From Gnetum montanum (lineage: Eukaryota > Streptophyta > Gnetopsida > Gnetales > Gnetaceae): a stretch of 64,000 nucleotides of DNA. Below are positions 33,561 through 45,874 of the stretch, in pieces. A program made the position numbers and the translations under genes. The stretch lies in the NCBI GenBank assembly GCA_015680685.1, contig MNCI01025042.1:1046711-1110710 (forward strand), in the 5' to 3' direction. Numbering within the stretch: position 1 is the first letter of the stretch; each line of letters starts with the position of its first letter. The notes below the pieces were generated by a model, which worked only from the letters and a program-made list of their open reading frames with translations, was not told the origin of the DNA and did no database searches.

Positions 33561-34320
33561 ATGCAAGCCATTACCGAGGTAGCAAGGCATGAAACATGCT
33601 AGGTGCAATGCTTATGGCTAATGTGGCTAATGTATCAATAATGGCATTCTCATTGTGGGGAATGTGTTGGATATACACAATTGCAAACCATCGAAGAACG
33701 TGCTTCACCAAGTCACAATAAGGTTGTAAATATTGTGCTTTATAAGTGTCCACCTCTGTAACTTGGTTGATGACTAGCTGCAAATCACGTTAGATTGCTA
33801 GGTTTCAAATTCCTAGGTCACAGGCTACTATGAGACCTCTAAGGAGACCTTCGTATTCCACCAAATTGTTAGTGCAAGGAAATGTAAAATGATAAGTGAA
33901 GGGTCAAATCTCCGTAGAGGGAAATGTGATTATTGCATCGACACTACCCCCTTGAGAGGTTGAAGCACCATCAAAGTGTAAAATTACCTCAAAGTTGGAA
34001 AGCACTTGACTTATACTATTGATATGCTCATCCAAAAATTCTAGATCTATAGTTGCTTAATTGTTCATTGGTGAAGTTGTGAGTTGTGTGGCTATTACTT
34101 GACCTTTAGTTACTGCTTGCACTATGTAATGCAAGTCAAACTGTATGATTATTACTTTCCACCATGTGATTTGACTACTCTCGTAGACGTTTTTTGTGAT
34201 TGCCCGAAGTACGTTACTTTTGCAGATGATGTTTACCTAATTGTGGAAAGTGCAAAGACTAAGGCAACATAGTTCCTTTCCACATCATTGTATTTTCCTT
34301 TGGTTCAGGTAGTAGACAGG
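33561..34320 (-). pseudogene. RNase H of element B
   Basis: Best part is at 33571-33783: LVINQVTEVDTYKAQYLQPY, VYIQHIPHNENAIIDTLATLA, the C-terminal block of Ty3/gypsy RNase H with the catalytic-site IPHNENAxxD motif. The upstream part (33800-34320) is fragmentary, with FDGASTS-like sequence near 33950. Degrades RNA in RNA-DNA hybrids in an intact element. Confidence 0.7.
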
Positions 34321-35430
34321 GATCTCTAAGCCATAATCTCACCTATGATAGAGCAGAGAAACAATGGACGTGTTGGAAGTTGCAAGGTAGATGTAAAAAG
34401 ATTTATTTTTTTGTAGAGCGTAGATAATTGGAAGTTGAGCTAGCTCCTTCTTGAGGTTGTCAAATGCCTATTAGCATTGATTTTTCCACTCAAATTTGAT
34501 CCCTTTTTTGAGTAGATGTTGCATTAGATGCAACTTATCAATTAACTATGCAATAAACCTATGAATGAACTATAGTCTGCCTTGTAACCCACATAGCTCT
34601 TTAAGATTTTCCAGTGGTGCTAAGTTCATGATGGCCTTAACCTTGTTGGCATCTACGTGTATGCCTACCTCTAATACTATAAAGCCCAACATGTGACTAG
34701 TCTTGACACCAAAGACACACTTCTTGGGGTTTAACCTAAGGTCATGTCTAAGGCAACATTTGAGTACATGGTCTAAGTCATTTGCGTGATCATGTGCCAT
34801 TTTGAACTTAACTACTATGTCATCAATGTATTCATTTAGTAAGTCTAACAGGTAATCACTAAAGATGTACGTCATTGCATGTTGTTAGTTTCCTCCTGCA
34901 TTCTTTAGTCTGAAAGGCATCATTGTATAGCAAAACATACTTGAAGGGGTCATAAAGATTGTGTTAAGCTAGTGCTCTAGGTTGATCCGAATCTAGTTGT
35001 ACTCGAAGAACCCATCCATAAAGGACAAGCATAACCAACCATAGTGTTAATGAGTTGGTCAATGCTAGACAATGGGAAGTCATCTTTGATAGTTGCCTTG
35101 TTCAAGTCCCATAATCTATGCAAATGTATATACTTCCATTTTTCTTAGGTACAACCACAATGTTGGAGACCCAATCTATGCAAGAAACTGCCTGGATGAA
35201 AATAGCTTTATAGAGCTTGGTGATTTGATTATGAACTACCAACGCCACCTCAAGTTTAACCTTATGGGCTTTCTACATGATTGGTTGTACACGAGGATCA
35301 AGGATTATGTTATGCTACACTATATGAGGGTCTAGGCCTAGCATGTCTTTGTAGGACAATGCAAATGCCTTAATATTATCGTTGAGGACTTTGGTCATGC
35401 TATGAGTGTGCTAAGGCTCTAACAAAGAGC
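34321..35430 (-). pseudogene. Reverse transcriptase of element B
   Basis: Landmarks on the minus strand: VPKKNGS, then ICIDYGT for the usual VCVDYRDLN (about 35120-35150), and the catalytic box YIDDIVVK at about 34820 with both Asp residues kept. LNPKKCVFGV and LGFIV (about 34720-34690) and LKELCGLQGRL (thumb) follow. Frameshifts and stops split it into pieces of about 100 residues. Confidence 0.78.
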
Positions 35431-35710
35431 TAAGTTTTAGTGTTATTTCCTCACCATTAAGTGCTTTTATAGGGACTTTGATGAGGGGATCTTCCATTAC
35501 GTCACCTGCCTCTAGATCGAGAGCCCTAACTAGATGGTCAGGCCAATCTAGCAGTGCTTCTATGGATGTTACATAGTCATCACAGACCATGGGCTCAAGG
35601 TCTAGGCATTGGACATCGATGCATCGAATAAGGTCACCATGAGGTCTAGTGAGGACCAGAGGTGAATGAAGAAACTCGTATGTGCTCATGTTATAGCCCT
35701 ACAACATATC
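35411..35710 (-). pseudogene. Exon start before RT in element B
   Basis: A 92-residue frame from 35689 with DLIRCIDVQCLDLEPMV and DVMEDPLIKVPIKALNGEE, an acidic linker before RT as in Ogre/Tat pol. Immediately upstream on the minus strand is TTGGTTGTTTTGTAG followed by GATATG, a good splice acceptor whose last base is 35711. Confidence 0.6.
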
Positions 35711-37491
35711 CTACAAAACAACCAAAAAGAATGTTAAGCCAGACCTATCTCAAATGAAGTCAAATTTCATAAACTAAAGAAAGCAATGTAATGAAAATCT
35801 ACCTAATTGTGCACAGTTTCATGGAGGCAAGTATGCAAGCTGGTTTCTAGCCTCAGCAGGCCATGGATTCCCAATTTAAGGTCATAGTAGATTATGAATT
35901 ACTCAAGATGCATTGACTTAGGCATGGTGGGGAAGATTTAAAACATGGGATTAAGTTGGGCTTTGCTAGACAATCAGAAATATAGGAGTGTTGGCAAAGT
36001 TAGAAAATTTTTCTAACTCTTGATGCTACGCTCATCCTATGTTATGTGCAAGACATGGGACACTAATTAGGGTAGGTGGCACATTAATTATCCTAGGAGG
36101 GTATAAATTTGCATTTTCACCATGGTTAAACTATCATTTTCAAAATTAAAAATGAGAAGTCACCAAACGTAGTGTGATCAAAGCCAGAAGAGTCAGAGCA
36201 TAACAGCGAAAACATAGAACAAAGCGTAGACACTGAACATGATGCACCAACATCCCAGCCTTGCCAACGTGGACGAGGGGGTGGTGCACGTTGAGATGTC
36301 TCCCTAGGGCATGACATAAGGAGTGGAGGGAGCCACTATCATCTAGGTACAGCACTATGCTCCACCATTATGTTTTCTTTCCTTTCTTTATTTGGCCATT
36401 TCCTTCATTCATGAGGGGCTAGGATTTTGTGGTGACCTAGCTTGGGCAGGGACCACCACCATTGCCATGGTTCCCTTGGCAACCATAGCACATGGTGCAA
36501 GGCAAGGAAGAGCAATGTAATTTTCTAGAGGTAGCCAGGGTAGCTACAGCCTAGGGCAAGGGAGGAACAAGGGAACAACAGTGGATTTAGGACAAAGAGT
36601 TTGGTGCAGGTGAGCGTAGCATGGGGATGCATGGGGCAAAGGCAAGATGAGGGCATGGTATTGTAGGAGGTCAAGGATGTGTAGTTAAGCCATAAGGCAA
36701 GGGATGCACCAAGCATGATAGGGTTGGGCAAGATGCCAAAGCATGATCTAGTGGGAAGGGCAACCATGAAAGTGGTGGCCGTGTTATGCCCAATACATGC
36801 TATGTACAACTTCTCTCTTCACGTTCAGTGAGAAGTTAGAAAAATTCCTTGAACTTGTCCATTTGGAGGTTATGCTCTCAAGAGCATAACTAACAATTAA
36901 AAAAAATTAATGTTTTTGGGGTTTGAAGAGCGTAACTGACAAAGTTATAAAATTTTTAGGTGAAGCCTACATGGGTTACGCTACCAGAGAGTGTAACCAA
37001 GAGTTAGAAATTTTTTCAAGTGAAGCCCACATGGGTTACACTCCCAAAGAGCATAACTAAGAGTTAGAATTTTTTCAGATATCCATGGGCTATGTTGCCT
37101 AGAGTTGCCAAGTTCAAAAATACAATGCCAAAAATGAAAAATGCTAAGTGCAAAAATGCTACATGTGGGACAAACTGCAAAATGTACCAAGTCAAAATGT
37201 CTAAACCTACAAATTAAACATGCCAATTGCTAAACATGTAAATTAGATGAATGAAAAACATGCAAATATGAAACGGGAACATTAGTGTTATGCCCCATTG
37301 AGCACCAAGTGTGTCAAATGGGTGTACTAACATCCCATGTCCACTAGGTTATTGGGGACACTAAGGGTTGCTGAGTCATGCTATGTTATGTCAACTTTTG
37401 CTAATGTGCTAAATATAACTTTAATGCATTTTTGTTTTTTATGTGCCTCTAATGTATACTAATGCTTTTTTTTTTTGCTATTGTGATTGTA
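35711..37491. other. Intron-like region of element B, part without recognised coding
   Basis: On the minus strand this would be the 3' half of the protease-RT intron. On the plus strand it lies upstream of the antisense gene and holds TATAAATT at 36102-36109 and an Arg/Gly-coding stretch near 36265. AGAGCATAAC/AGCGTAAC motifs like those of the LTRs recur at 36860-37060. It could contain promoter and 5' exons of the antisense gene; I cannot define them. Confidence 0.4.
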
Positions 37492-40400
37492 GGGTATTAT
37501 TGAAACCCATCCTCATCGTGGTGGAGTTAGTAGACATCCTCTCTTGTATAAGCAAACCTGTGCCAAAAACACCTACCTCAGACATGCGTGTGGGTCACTA
37601 GGTAATGTGGTTTAGATCAAGAGCACACAAGTTCTTGGAATTCCTACTTTGACACTTCAATGTGATAATGTGGTCACACTTGATAGCAGAAGCAGCTAGT
37701 GTCATCACAGAGACATTGCTTCCTAGGGAAAATCGAGGCATTTTAAGATTCATGTCCGATGAGCCCATTACTAGTGATGGAGCAGGGAGTGTAGGCCAAG
37801 GCCCTAGGGGCATTAGGCCCTTATTTAGGATCCAGCATAGGCTAAATTTTTAGTGTTATAACAATAGTAACACCCTATTTGTTGCTCGACGCATGCTTAC
37901 TCTATTCTAGAACCCACCTGGGACAATGTATTATGCTGGAGAGTGAGTCCTTATATGATTTTGGCAATATCCATTTTGTTATAACTCATATGATGATGCT
38001 AACCACTTATGCCCATTGCTAGATTTATCATTGATGAGCTTAGCCTTCATGATGAGGAGGGAGCTTTGAACCTAACTCGCACTACCCTACAGGAATTCTC
38101 ATCCTTTGAGAATATCTATGCAATGGTGATTGGACAAATTGAGTCTAACTTAGGAAAATACCCTCCTTAGTACCCATAGGCCTACAAGAGGTGTCAAACC
38201 CATGGTTGTTTAGATGTAAAGTGGATGACCCATGTACCTAGTGTGGAGGAGGTCTTGACCCCACCACTACCATCACGCACACCATTCATGCCACGTAAGT
38301 AGTTCATTGTTTTACTCTTATGCATTTTCTACAGTCACTTTTTAAGAGAGAGGTACTCTTATGCTTTTTCCTATTATAGCTATGGTCACTTTGAGAGAGG
38401 ATACAGTGATTTCTTCAGGCTGCACTAAGGTATCCTCATCATAAAGTATGGTGATGTTAAGAGTGCATAACATTGGTTGTGCCATCAAGACCCAATGGAG
38501 TTGACTAGAAGGCTTCAATAGGTAGGGCCAATGGACCTTTTCTTGGCCCTTAGCCTAGGCATCCTGATGGCTAAAATGGTTGTAATTATTGACTCTTCTA
38601 GTGAGACTGCTAATCATTTTGTTAAGCAAGTTTGTTGTGTGCCAGTGGTGTTGGACCTTACAGATGATTTCTTTGTAGATCTCTTCGTACTTCCCTCTGA
38701 GGGTCCATCAGTTGCTGAGAAGACCAACAAGGAGGTGGACCATAAGAAACACATTGAGAAGTGGCTAGGGGCTCCTAAATCCTGCAAAGAAATATTTATC
38801 AAGGATGTGCAAGTGCTTGTGGTCTACAACCTCTACCCCCTCTTTTGTGTCTATGTATTCCCAAAGCTGCTCTCCCAGGGAAAGTTTCTTGGGATGGAGC
38901 AGGTGACATGAGGTATGATTGGGCTTCCTACCTTACCAGCGGCCACAACCCCCAAGCGAGGTCACACATGCACTTCGTGTTCTTTGTAGGATGCCTGTGA
39001 AGGTTTACAAAGTTCTTAGTGATTCAGGAGGATGGACAATGGGTGATGCAACACCGTAGACAGCTCTCTAGGCCATGGATCAAGCACCTATTTACTACCA
39101 CGCAATCACAAGATCCCCCAAAGCTGATTGGTAAGTCATTTTCTGTAATGACTAGATGTAACTTGGGGCAATCTCACTACTCATGTGATAGTGCAAGTGT
39201 AGCCCCACTAGCTAATACTAGCAATGGGGCCAAAGGGATGCACCTCATTGTTAAGGTGGTAGGATCGTCCAAGGTAAAGATCAAAAAGCCACATCCTATG
39301 AAGGAGCCCATTCAAGAGGTGGAGGAAGAGAGCAACATGAAAATACACTTAAGATTCCATGACTTGCATTTAGGCATTGTAGGTGAGTATGAGCCCTTGG
39401 ATGCTTTTCATTTTTTTTTATTTTTTTCTTTTGCTATACTATACTATGCTAAGTTGCTATGCTGAGTATTGGAGATGCTAATATTAACCTATGTAAATCA
39501 GTGGATGTAGGTAAGAGGACTACTAGAGTAACAGGAGACCCTAAAGTGGATGACATCCCTCCTCAAATTGAGGAGGGGCAGGCACCAATGGAAGAAAGAC
39601 AAGAGGCTATGGAGGTCTTTCAATAGTTAGAGGAGAAAGGGTTGCTACAACTAGATAGGGGTGAGTTCAATAACCTCTTTAATAATGTATAGGTGTGTAA
39701 TCCCCTCACTCTCACACTCGAGGGCCTGTTGAGTAGGAGCTTTGCACTATCATTTATTATTGATCTTTTCAGCTCTTTCATCTTTGGCTATTTGATAATT
39801 GTTAAATATATTAATTGCATCATAGTCGTAGATGTGTCTGCTAGCAGTCTAGTGTCTACTTCTATCTTTTGCATGGAGCCATAGGAAAAATAGCCTGATA
39901 AGTTTGCCTTCATGGAAGGCTTGGTTGAAGATAAGGTGGATTTCATACAACAAACAAATCTTGAGATTAGTATGTCCATGTTTGCTTACTTTGCCTTACC
40001 AATTTGCTACTTAGTTTGTGGCTCATGTGTTTTTTTCCTATTGTACACCAACAGGTTTCAAGCCTTGCTAGGATCCAAGTAGGGTGGCTAGAGTCAATGT
40101 CATTTCCAAGTTTTCCCCTAAAGTGAAACAAGTGCCCCATCGTATGTATGACGAGGTGAGTAAGTGCATGCTTTTGTATGCAAAACTATTATGGGTATGT
40201 AGATGCACAAATGAGCATCTATGAAAGCTGGTGCACAAGCTCTAAGGGAGTGAGCCAAGACACTAGATTAAAGGACCTACAAGCCTGCTATGATTTTCTA
40301 GTAGCTTGCAACTGAGGGGATGGTACCTAGCGAATAGCTAAGATTGACAATGCCAAGTATTGGTCAACAATTCATGGTAAGAATGAGGCCACCTAAGAGG

Positions 40401-41036
40401 TGATTAAGCAATGGCTATAGATGGACTTGTTGGCTAGGAAGAACCAAGACTAGAAGGACTACAGTGCTAAGGTGTACCAATGGGGTTAGACTCAGAAAAC
40501 CATAAACACCACTATAAGCATGAGCACAAGGCGGACCTTAAAAGGTACAAAGAGGAGTCCGTGGAGCATCGTTTTTGCAATATGTTCCTTAATGCAACAC
40601 AGGCTTATGAATTGTTCACTAACCACATAGTGGTGAGTGGAACTCTTAAGAGATAGATCGTTGTGCCTTCAAGAGAGGTTTCCTCCATTACATTTTTGCT
40701 GAAGCCACCCGCATGAACCACCATGGACAAAGGCAAGACCCTCACGGGCATTGACTTTGGCTAGGAGGCCTAGACACAGCTATCAAAGGCAAAGATCCTC
40801 CAATGCTTGGAGGTGGGCCTTGGTAGAATGTCTCTAGATATTGATCTGGGCCCCTCTTAGGTTAGTTTAGTTTGGATTATTTTCTACATTCTGATAACTT
40901 GGCATGCTTCACATTTGTTAGCTAATTTATTACTTTATGTTTCTTTAAGCAAGTTGCGAGCGATGGTGTAGGCCCTAACAAAGCAGCAAAGGAAGAGGAA
41001 GAGGAGGCCCAACCTCCACCAAACACTGCTAGCTGA
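37492..41036 (+). pseudogene. Spliced gene on the opposite strand inside element B
   Basis: Product unknown. Likely exon edges: acceptor TGATTGTAG at 37491; donor CCAC/GTAAGT at 38297; acceptor CTATTATAG at 38379; a 126-codon open stretch from 38531; acceptor TTCTTTGTAG at 38989; donor ATTG/GTAAGT near 39131; donor GTAG/GTGAGT near 39392; acceptor CACCAACAG at 40054; exon 40055-40860; intron 40861-40949; last exon 40950-41036 ending TGA. The last two exons match those of D (4533-5507) in length, intron place and motifs (DPSRV, PKVKQVP, YDEVSKC, AKLLW, MDKGKTL) but contain several stops. Early exons carry YGHFERGYSDFFRLHYG-like and LDLTDDFFVDLF sequence. The gene opposes gag and RT on both sides. 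Confidence 0.6.
40861..40949 (+). other. Last intron of the antisense gene in element B
   Basis: 89 bases, GTTAGTTTAG at the donor and TTTCTTTAAG at the acceptor. Counterpart of 5311-5405 in D. Confidence 0.6.
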
Positions 41037-41740
41037 GCAACCCATGATGTAGCCCTGTTGTTAGACAATTTTTTACTTTTGGCCATTATTTTGTTTTTGA
41101 TGTATAGTGATGCTGAATATTTGATTGATGGATTAATGGAAATGAGTTCACAATTTGTGTTTATCTCTTTTGCTATGTGAATTGCATGTTTTCTAAGTGT
41201 TGAACGTTAGTATGTGGTTGGTTGATGTGCTTAGGCCCTTTATGGGTCCCATGCTAATTTGAATCCATGAAGAAAGGGCTATTTCTAGTTTTAGACCATT
41301 TCGGGCCCTGTAGATTGCTAGTTTAAGGCCATCTTAGGCCACGCATAAGAGAGAAGGTGCTACCAGTTTTAGGCCATGGTGGACCATATAAATTGCTAGT
41401 TTAAGGCCATTTTAGGCCATGTGATGGGATTACTAGTTTAAGGCCATTTTGGGCCATGATGATGCAAGAAATATTGCCAGTTTTAAGCCATGGAAGGCCA
41501 TTTCTTTGATTTTATGGTTTTCTTCTTTGTTTATGTGTTTTCGTATTTTCTAATGTACAAAAGGGCTAAACGGAAATCCATAAACTAGAGAAATGAAATA
41601 ACTAGTGCAAAATGCAAGTGACCATGTGAAAAACAACTACACAAGTAGGAGGTGATTGAGACATGCAGAAGTTAGGGGCGTGTAAGCACCTTAATCACGT
41701 AATTGTTTCCTAACCCGATGTGCATTAGGAGATGCATAGG
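41037..41740 (-). repeat. Post-protease repeat array of element B
   Basis: From 41281 to 41515 there are about seven units of GCTAGTTTAAGGCCATTTTAGGCC type; on the minus strand the core reads GGCCTTAAACTAG, as in E at about 14970. The rest (41037-41280 and 41516-41740) is non-coding. Confidence 0.8.
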
Positions 41741-42660
41741 CCCTGACCCTGGGAGGCATAAGGTGATACTCACCTAGACCTTCATTGGTGGTGTCGAAGG
41801 GTAATTCTGCCTAGAGAGCTTCCTCAGGGAGGTTTCCCACTTCATTCAATTGTTCAAATGGATCTACTAGATAAGGTTGGCCTTCATCCTCAATGGATGG
41901 TGTGTCATCAAAGAATTCTACTTCTGACCTTTATTCTGTATTAACATTGTTGATGGTCAGGAAAGGTGCATTATCGTCATGTATGATTACCTCTCCACCT
42001 TCATAAGAAGGATGGATCTCTTGATGAATTGGTGAAGAGATGGCCCATAACTAGGCCAGACAGGGCCTCTTTAGGATTAACTTAAACTTGAGCATCTCTT
42101 TGACAATAATAAACTTAACCATAGTTTAGAATTCTCCCCTACCATGAAAGCTATCATGACCATTCCCCTCACAACAATGCATGACCCATTGAAGGATTTT
42201 AGACACATCGTCTTGGTTGGCTTAACTTAGTTAGTGAGATCAAGTCTATCAACAACTAGGAATGAAATAACGTTGATCACTGCCCTATCATCAACATGCA
42301 CTCTGTGAATTCTACATTACCCTACATGAATGGTTATGAACATTGGTGCATTGGTGACTTAACCCTGTTCAAGGTCAACCAAGGTTTTTGCAGCCAATTC
42401 CTGAGGCATAGGAAGCATCACAGCATGGATGGCTTGTTCATCTACTAGGATGTCCTTCTTGATAGGAATGGAGGTCAACATGTGAACTAATGTTTCACAT
42501 TGAGCAGAGGAGGTCATCACCAAGTCTTACAAGCTTAGAGTTATGTTCTTTTACTTCAAAGCTTACTTAACCTATGCCAGTGTGTCTAGGAAGTCTTTAC
42601 CACTATCTATTCTTTTGTTAGCCTTTACCTCCTCCATGCAGCCCAAGAGATGGATCTCTC
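41741..42660 (-). pseudogene. Aspartic protease region of element B
   Basis: VHVDDRAVINVISF at about 42290 replaces D-D-G by D-D-R at the active site. TKTMCLKSFNGS follows, and the region ends in the ELPFDTTNEGLGEYHLMP motif at 41770-41810. The family block ILGRPWLAQL is scrambled by stops. AGGTGAGT near 41777 resembles a splice donor but coincides with the codons for G-E-Y conserved in E. Upstream, LYDLV-like sequence near 42530 matches the gag-protease linker. Not functional. Confidence 0.72.
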
Positions 42661-45240
42661 AAGGAGGGGGTTTAGACTTTGCTTGTGCATATGGATTTTG
42701 AGCCTTAGTGCTTGGATGTTAGTTGCTTGCATTTACAATGACATCCTAACACAATGAGGCCATGGGAATGGCAGACAAGGGGATGGGCTTTGGTGAACCT
42801 AACTCCATACGTTTCCTAATTATATTTTCAGTGAAGCATTCATCAAGCCTCGAAAATTGCAACCTAGATTACCTGTTGTTGGGTGCAATATGAGCCTTTG
42901 GGTGAATATGACTTGATGTAGTTCCCACCATTGAGCCCCTAGCAGGCAAGGAGTGTGCACATCATGGCACCCTAATGATGAAGGGTGTATGGGTTATTGT
43001 TGTTGTAATGTGCTGCTAGGCCCCAATCACAAAGAGTGTTATGGGTGCCCCAAGTGGTACTCTAATGATAAAGGGGAACCTCAAACTAGTTGATGCTGAG
43101 GCCCCAGTGTTACTTGAGGGCACACGAACAACAAATGACTCTTGTGCTGGTTTTGCGTTGTCGTCAACACTAATGGCATTGATGACATAGCTTGCACCAC
43201 CAATATTAAAAGGGTCTTTATAGACCTTCATCGACTAGTTTTCTAGGTGCACAAGTTGCTATCATCAAGGACTAGTTGGCCCTAATCAATCATACACTAT
43301 ATGTCATCCCATAAGGCCAAGTAGTAATCTATATCATGTCTAGGTAGTTGTAAAATTGGTCCAACCTGAAGCTTTTAGGAACTGGGGACTCATTCAACAT
43401 GGTTGTTGATGGGCCTCTAATGATTTCATAGTAACATTCATGGCATTTTTGGACATCCTCAGACATCTTCTTATGCTAGATGCATCCAACACTAAGCAGC
43501 TAGCCCAAGAGCTTAGATGGCTTGATGGGCAGCGATGTATACTTTGAGTAATTCCTACACTCAAAGTTTGGCATTGAGGTAGTTGGCTCTATGACCACCA
43601 ATGGTGTGGACTAGTTACTTGTTGCAGTGCCAAAATCAGATGCCTTGTTGTTGTTGGCCAGGGCCTTAGATGCTTTAGCTATCGATTTAGCATTGTTCAG
43701 CTTGGCCTTAATGGCCACCGCTACAATGGTTGCAATTGTCTTTCCTTTTTCCTTTTCTTTCTTCATGTGTGGATTTTTGTAAGCCACAAAAGTAAGGTCC
43801 TTGCTAGCCTCTGCTACATCTTGGCTACTCTAACTTTGAGCACAGGGTTGGCTAAGGGAGTGTGCGGCTAAGTAATATAGCTTTGACTTGATGAAGTCAT
43901 TTACTACACCCTTGTAGATGGCCAATAGGTGGGTCTTTGCTATGGGCTCATATATTTCACTAAGTGCAGCATTCCAATGTTGAATGAGCTTTTGCATAGG
44001 CTCTAAGGGACCCTACTTAATATCCATCAATTGGTCTAGGATTACTTCAATCTTCAAGTTGTACTTGAAGCGAGTTACAAATTGGTTGAGAAAATCCTTC
44101 AAAGAAGATATGAAGCCCTTGGGAAGCATGTGATACCAATCTAATGCCTTGCTAGTTGGGGACATGGCAAAAACATGAATAATTGCATGTGTCCATGCAT
44201 GTAGAAGAAGGCATTTAGAGCGAAAGGTTACCAAGTGGATATTGGGGTCTCCATCATCATTATATTTGGTGAAGTGGGGAAGTTGGGCCCTAGGGGGAAA
44301 GGTTAATGATGGGACCATAGGACTGATAAGGTCATCCTAGTAAAAGTCCATCATGTGGACCATTTTAAAGTTAGCAGCTTTAATCCACTTAACTTCTTTC
44401 GTAAGTGTTTAGATGAGCTGGAATGTTTGGTCCAAGCTCAGGGTGGATGTAGTGAGCTGCACCAGTTGTGCTACCTACTACGTTACTTGAGTGGCCCATG
44501 ATCCTATTATGGGCTATGCAACAATTTAGGATAGTTGCTACAGATACTGCTGCATATGTTGTTGCTATGCCATGGGCATAGAGGGTGGTGTCCACCATGT
44601 TCTTGTAATATGAACTGATGTAGGCGACGCCAATGAGATGGGTGCAATGTATGGCACCTAGCTCCTGTATGGCTAACACACCTACACTATGTGCACATAA
44701 GGCTGTTTTGGCATCATGGAGGCTAGCATGGAGGCTAGCATGGAGGATTAACTAGGTTCTGTCGAGATCACAAAGGGCATGTTAACAAATAGTCACTAGT
44801 ATATGTGTGGCACCTAATGGCTTACCACCATAGGCATGAACTCGGGAGACGAAGGCGATGCCACTACCTCAATGAAGGCAAACAACGAAGACCACAACGG
44901 AATGAGGCTTGAGGTAGGCTACTGAAAGGAGGTGTAGAAGGGATTCTAATTCTATGAATGAGTGTCAAATTCATCTTGCCCATCCTATAAGGGTTCATCA
45001 TAGTCTGTTGTTATGTCATTCTCGTTTGGCCCACTCATTCGCATAAGTTGTTCAAGGAGCCACCAGAAGGTATCAATAAGTGGAATAAAGTTTTTGGGTG
45101 CAGAGAGGTATTCCCTCCCATTTCGATGTATGATCTCATGTTTTGCATTCATTTCTTCGAAATCTAAGGATAAACCTACCTAATTTTTGCACATAAAAAT
45201 TTTTATTTTTCATCATCGAGTACCATGTACTCAGGTGATT
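42661..45240 (-). pseudogene. gag of element B
   Basis: The retrotransposon-gag core is at 44013-44318 (VPSLTFPPRAQLPHFTKY, DPNIHLVTFRSKCLL, SKALDWYHMLPKGF, FVTRFKYNL). The VYKDPFN / YVINAI linker is at 43016-43231, as in C and E (VYKDPLN, PYMITAI / PYVINTI). The zinc-finger region lies near 43240-43380, heavily decayed. The N-terminal part above 44700 is recognisable only by short acidic and Pro-rich pieces and by YMVLDDEK-like sequence near 45215. Many stops. Confidence 0.75.
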
Positions 45241-45851
45241 AATGTCACACCCTAAGTAACTACCATGGTGTCAGCACCAGACTAGGTGGGTGGTAAACTT
45301 GTGCCACCTGTTGGATAGGGTGGGCATCAACCTTGCTTAGAGTGAAAGTCGAAGTTTGTGTAGGATTCATGCTGTGATGCTATGTGAAAATGAAAAAATT
45401 GCAATGCTAAGTAGAAAACATCTAAGTGCAAAAAAATGTTGCAAAAATTCCAAGTAAACTAGTGAGAAATCGTGAAAACTGGCTAAGCGTAGAATCAACC
45501 AAAGAATGAATAACTCTAGGAACGCTACTAAAAAAACTAACTCTATTGTTATGCTCACTATGCTAGAGGTCGTTATGCTCCCATTGAGAACCTGCTATGC
45601 TCTCTAGAGGATCCAAATTTTTAGTTGAACATAATGTATACACTTGGGCTTTTGTCTTGCAGGGTTCCAGGGAAACCAACAACTAGGACCAATTTACACC
45701 AACCAACTCATAGATAACTCTTGCACTAGCCTAGGATCCAACTATTGCCATGATAAGTGCACAGGGGTGTTATGTCTTCTCTAGCTAAAAACTAGTAGCG
45801 GGGGTGTAAAAAGCACGTGAGATTACCACTGATCGCAAAAGGAATGGTGTG
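45241..45851 (-). other. Leader of element B
   Basis: Non-coding stretch between gag and PBS with scattered GCTATGCTC/AGAGCATAGC motifs (45540-45610). No ordered minisatellite like that of D. Confidence 0.55.
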
Positions 45852-45868
45852 CCCTCCTTCTAGCACCA
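45852..45868 (-). promoter_or_regulatory. Primer binding site of element B
   Basis: TGGTGCTAGAAGGAGGG on the minus strand, identical to that of E, six bases from the LTR end at 45875. Confidence 0.8.
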
Positions 45869-45874
45869 AAACTA

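Noticed and set aside
39019-39465. 148-residue plus-strand frame as an independent gene
   Set aside because: It crosses likely splice sites (GTAAGT near 39131, GTGAGT near 39392) of the antisense gene in B and is better seen as parts of its exons and introns.
41770-41785. AGGTGAGT on the minus strand as the splice donor of the B intron
   Set aside because: The bases encode G-E-Y of the EGxGEY motif that is also coding in E, so the match may be chance; kept only as a candidate.
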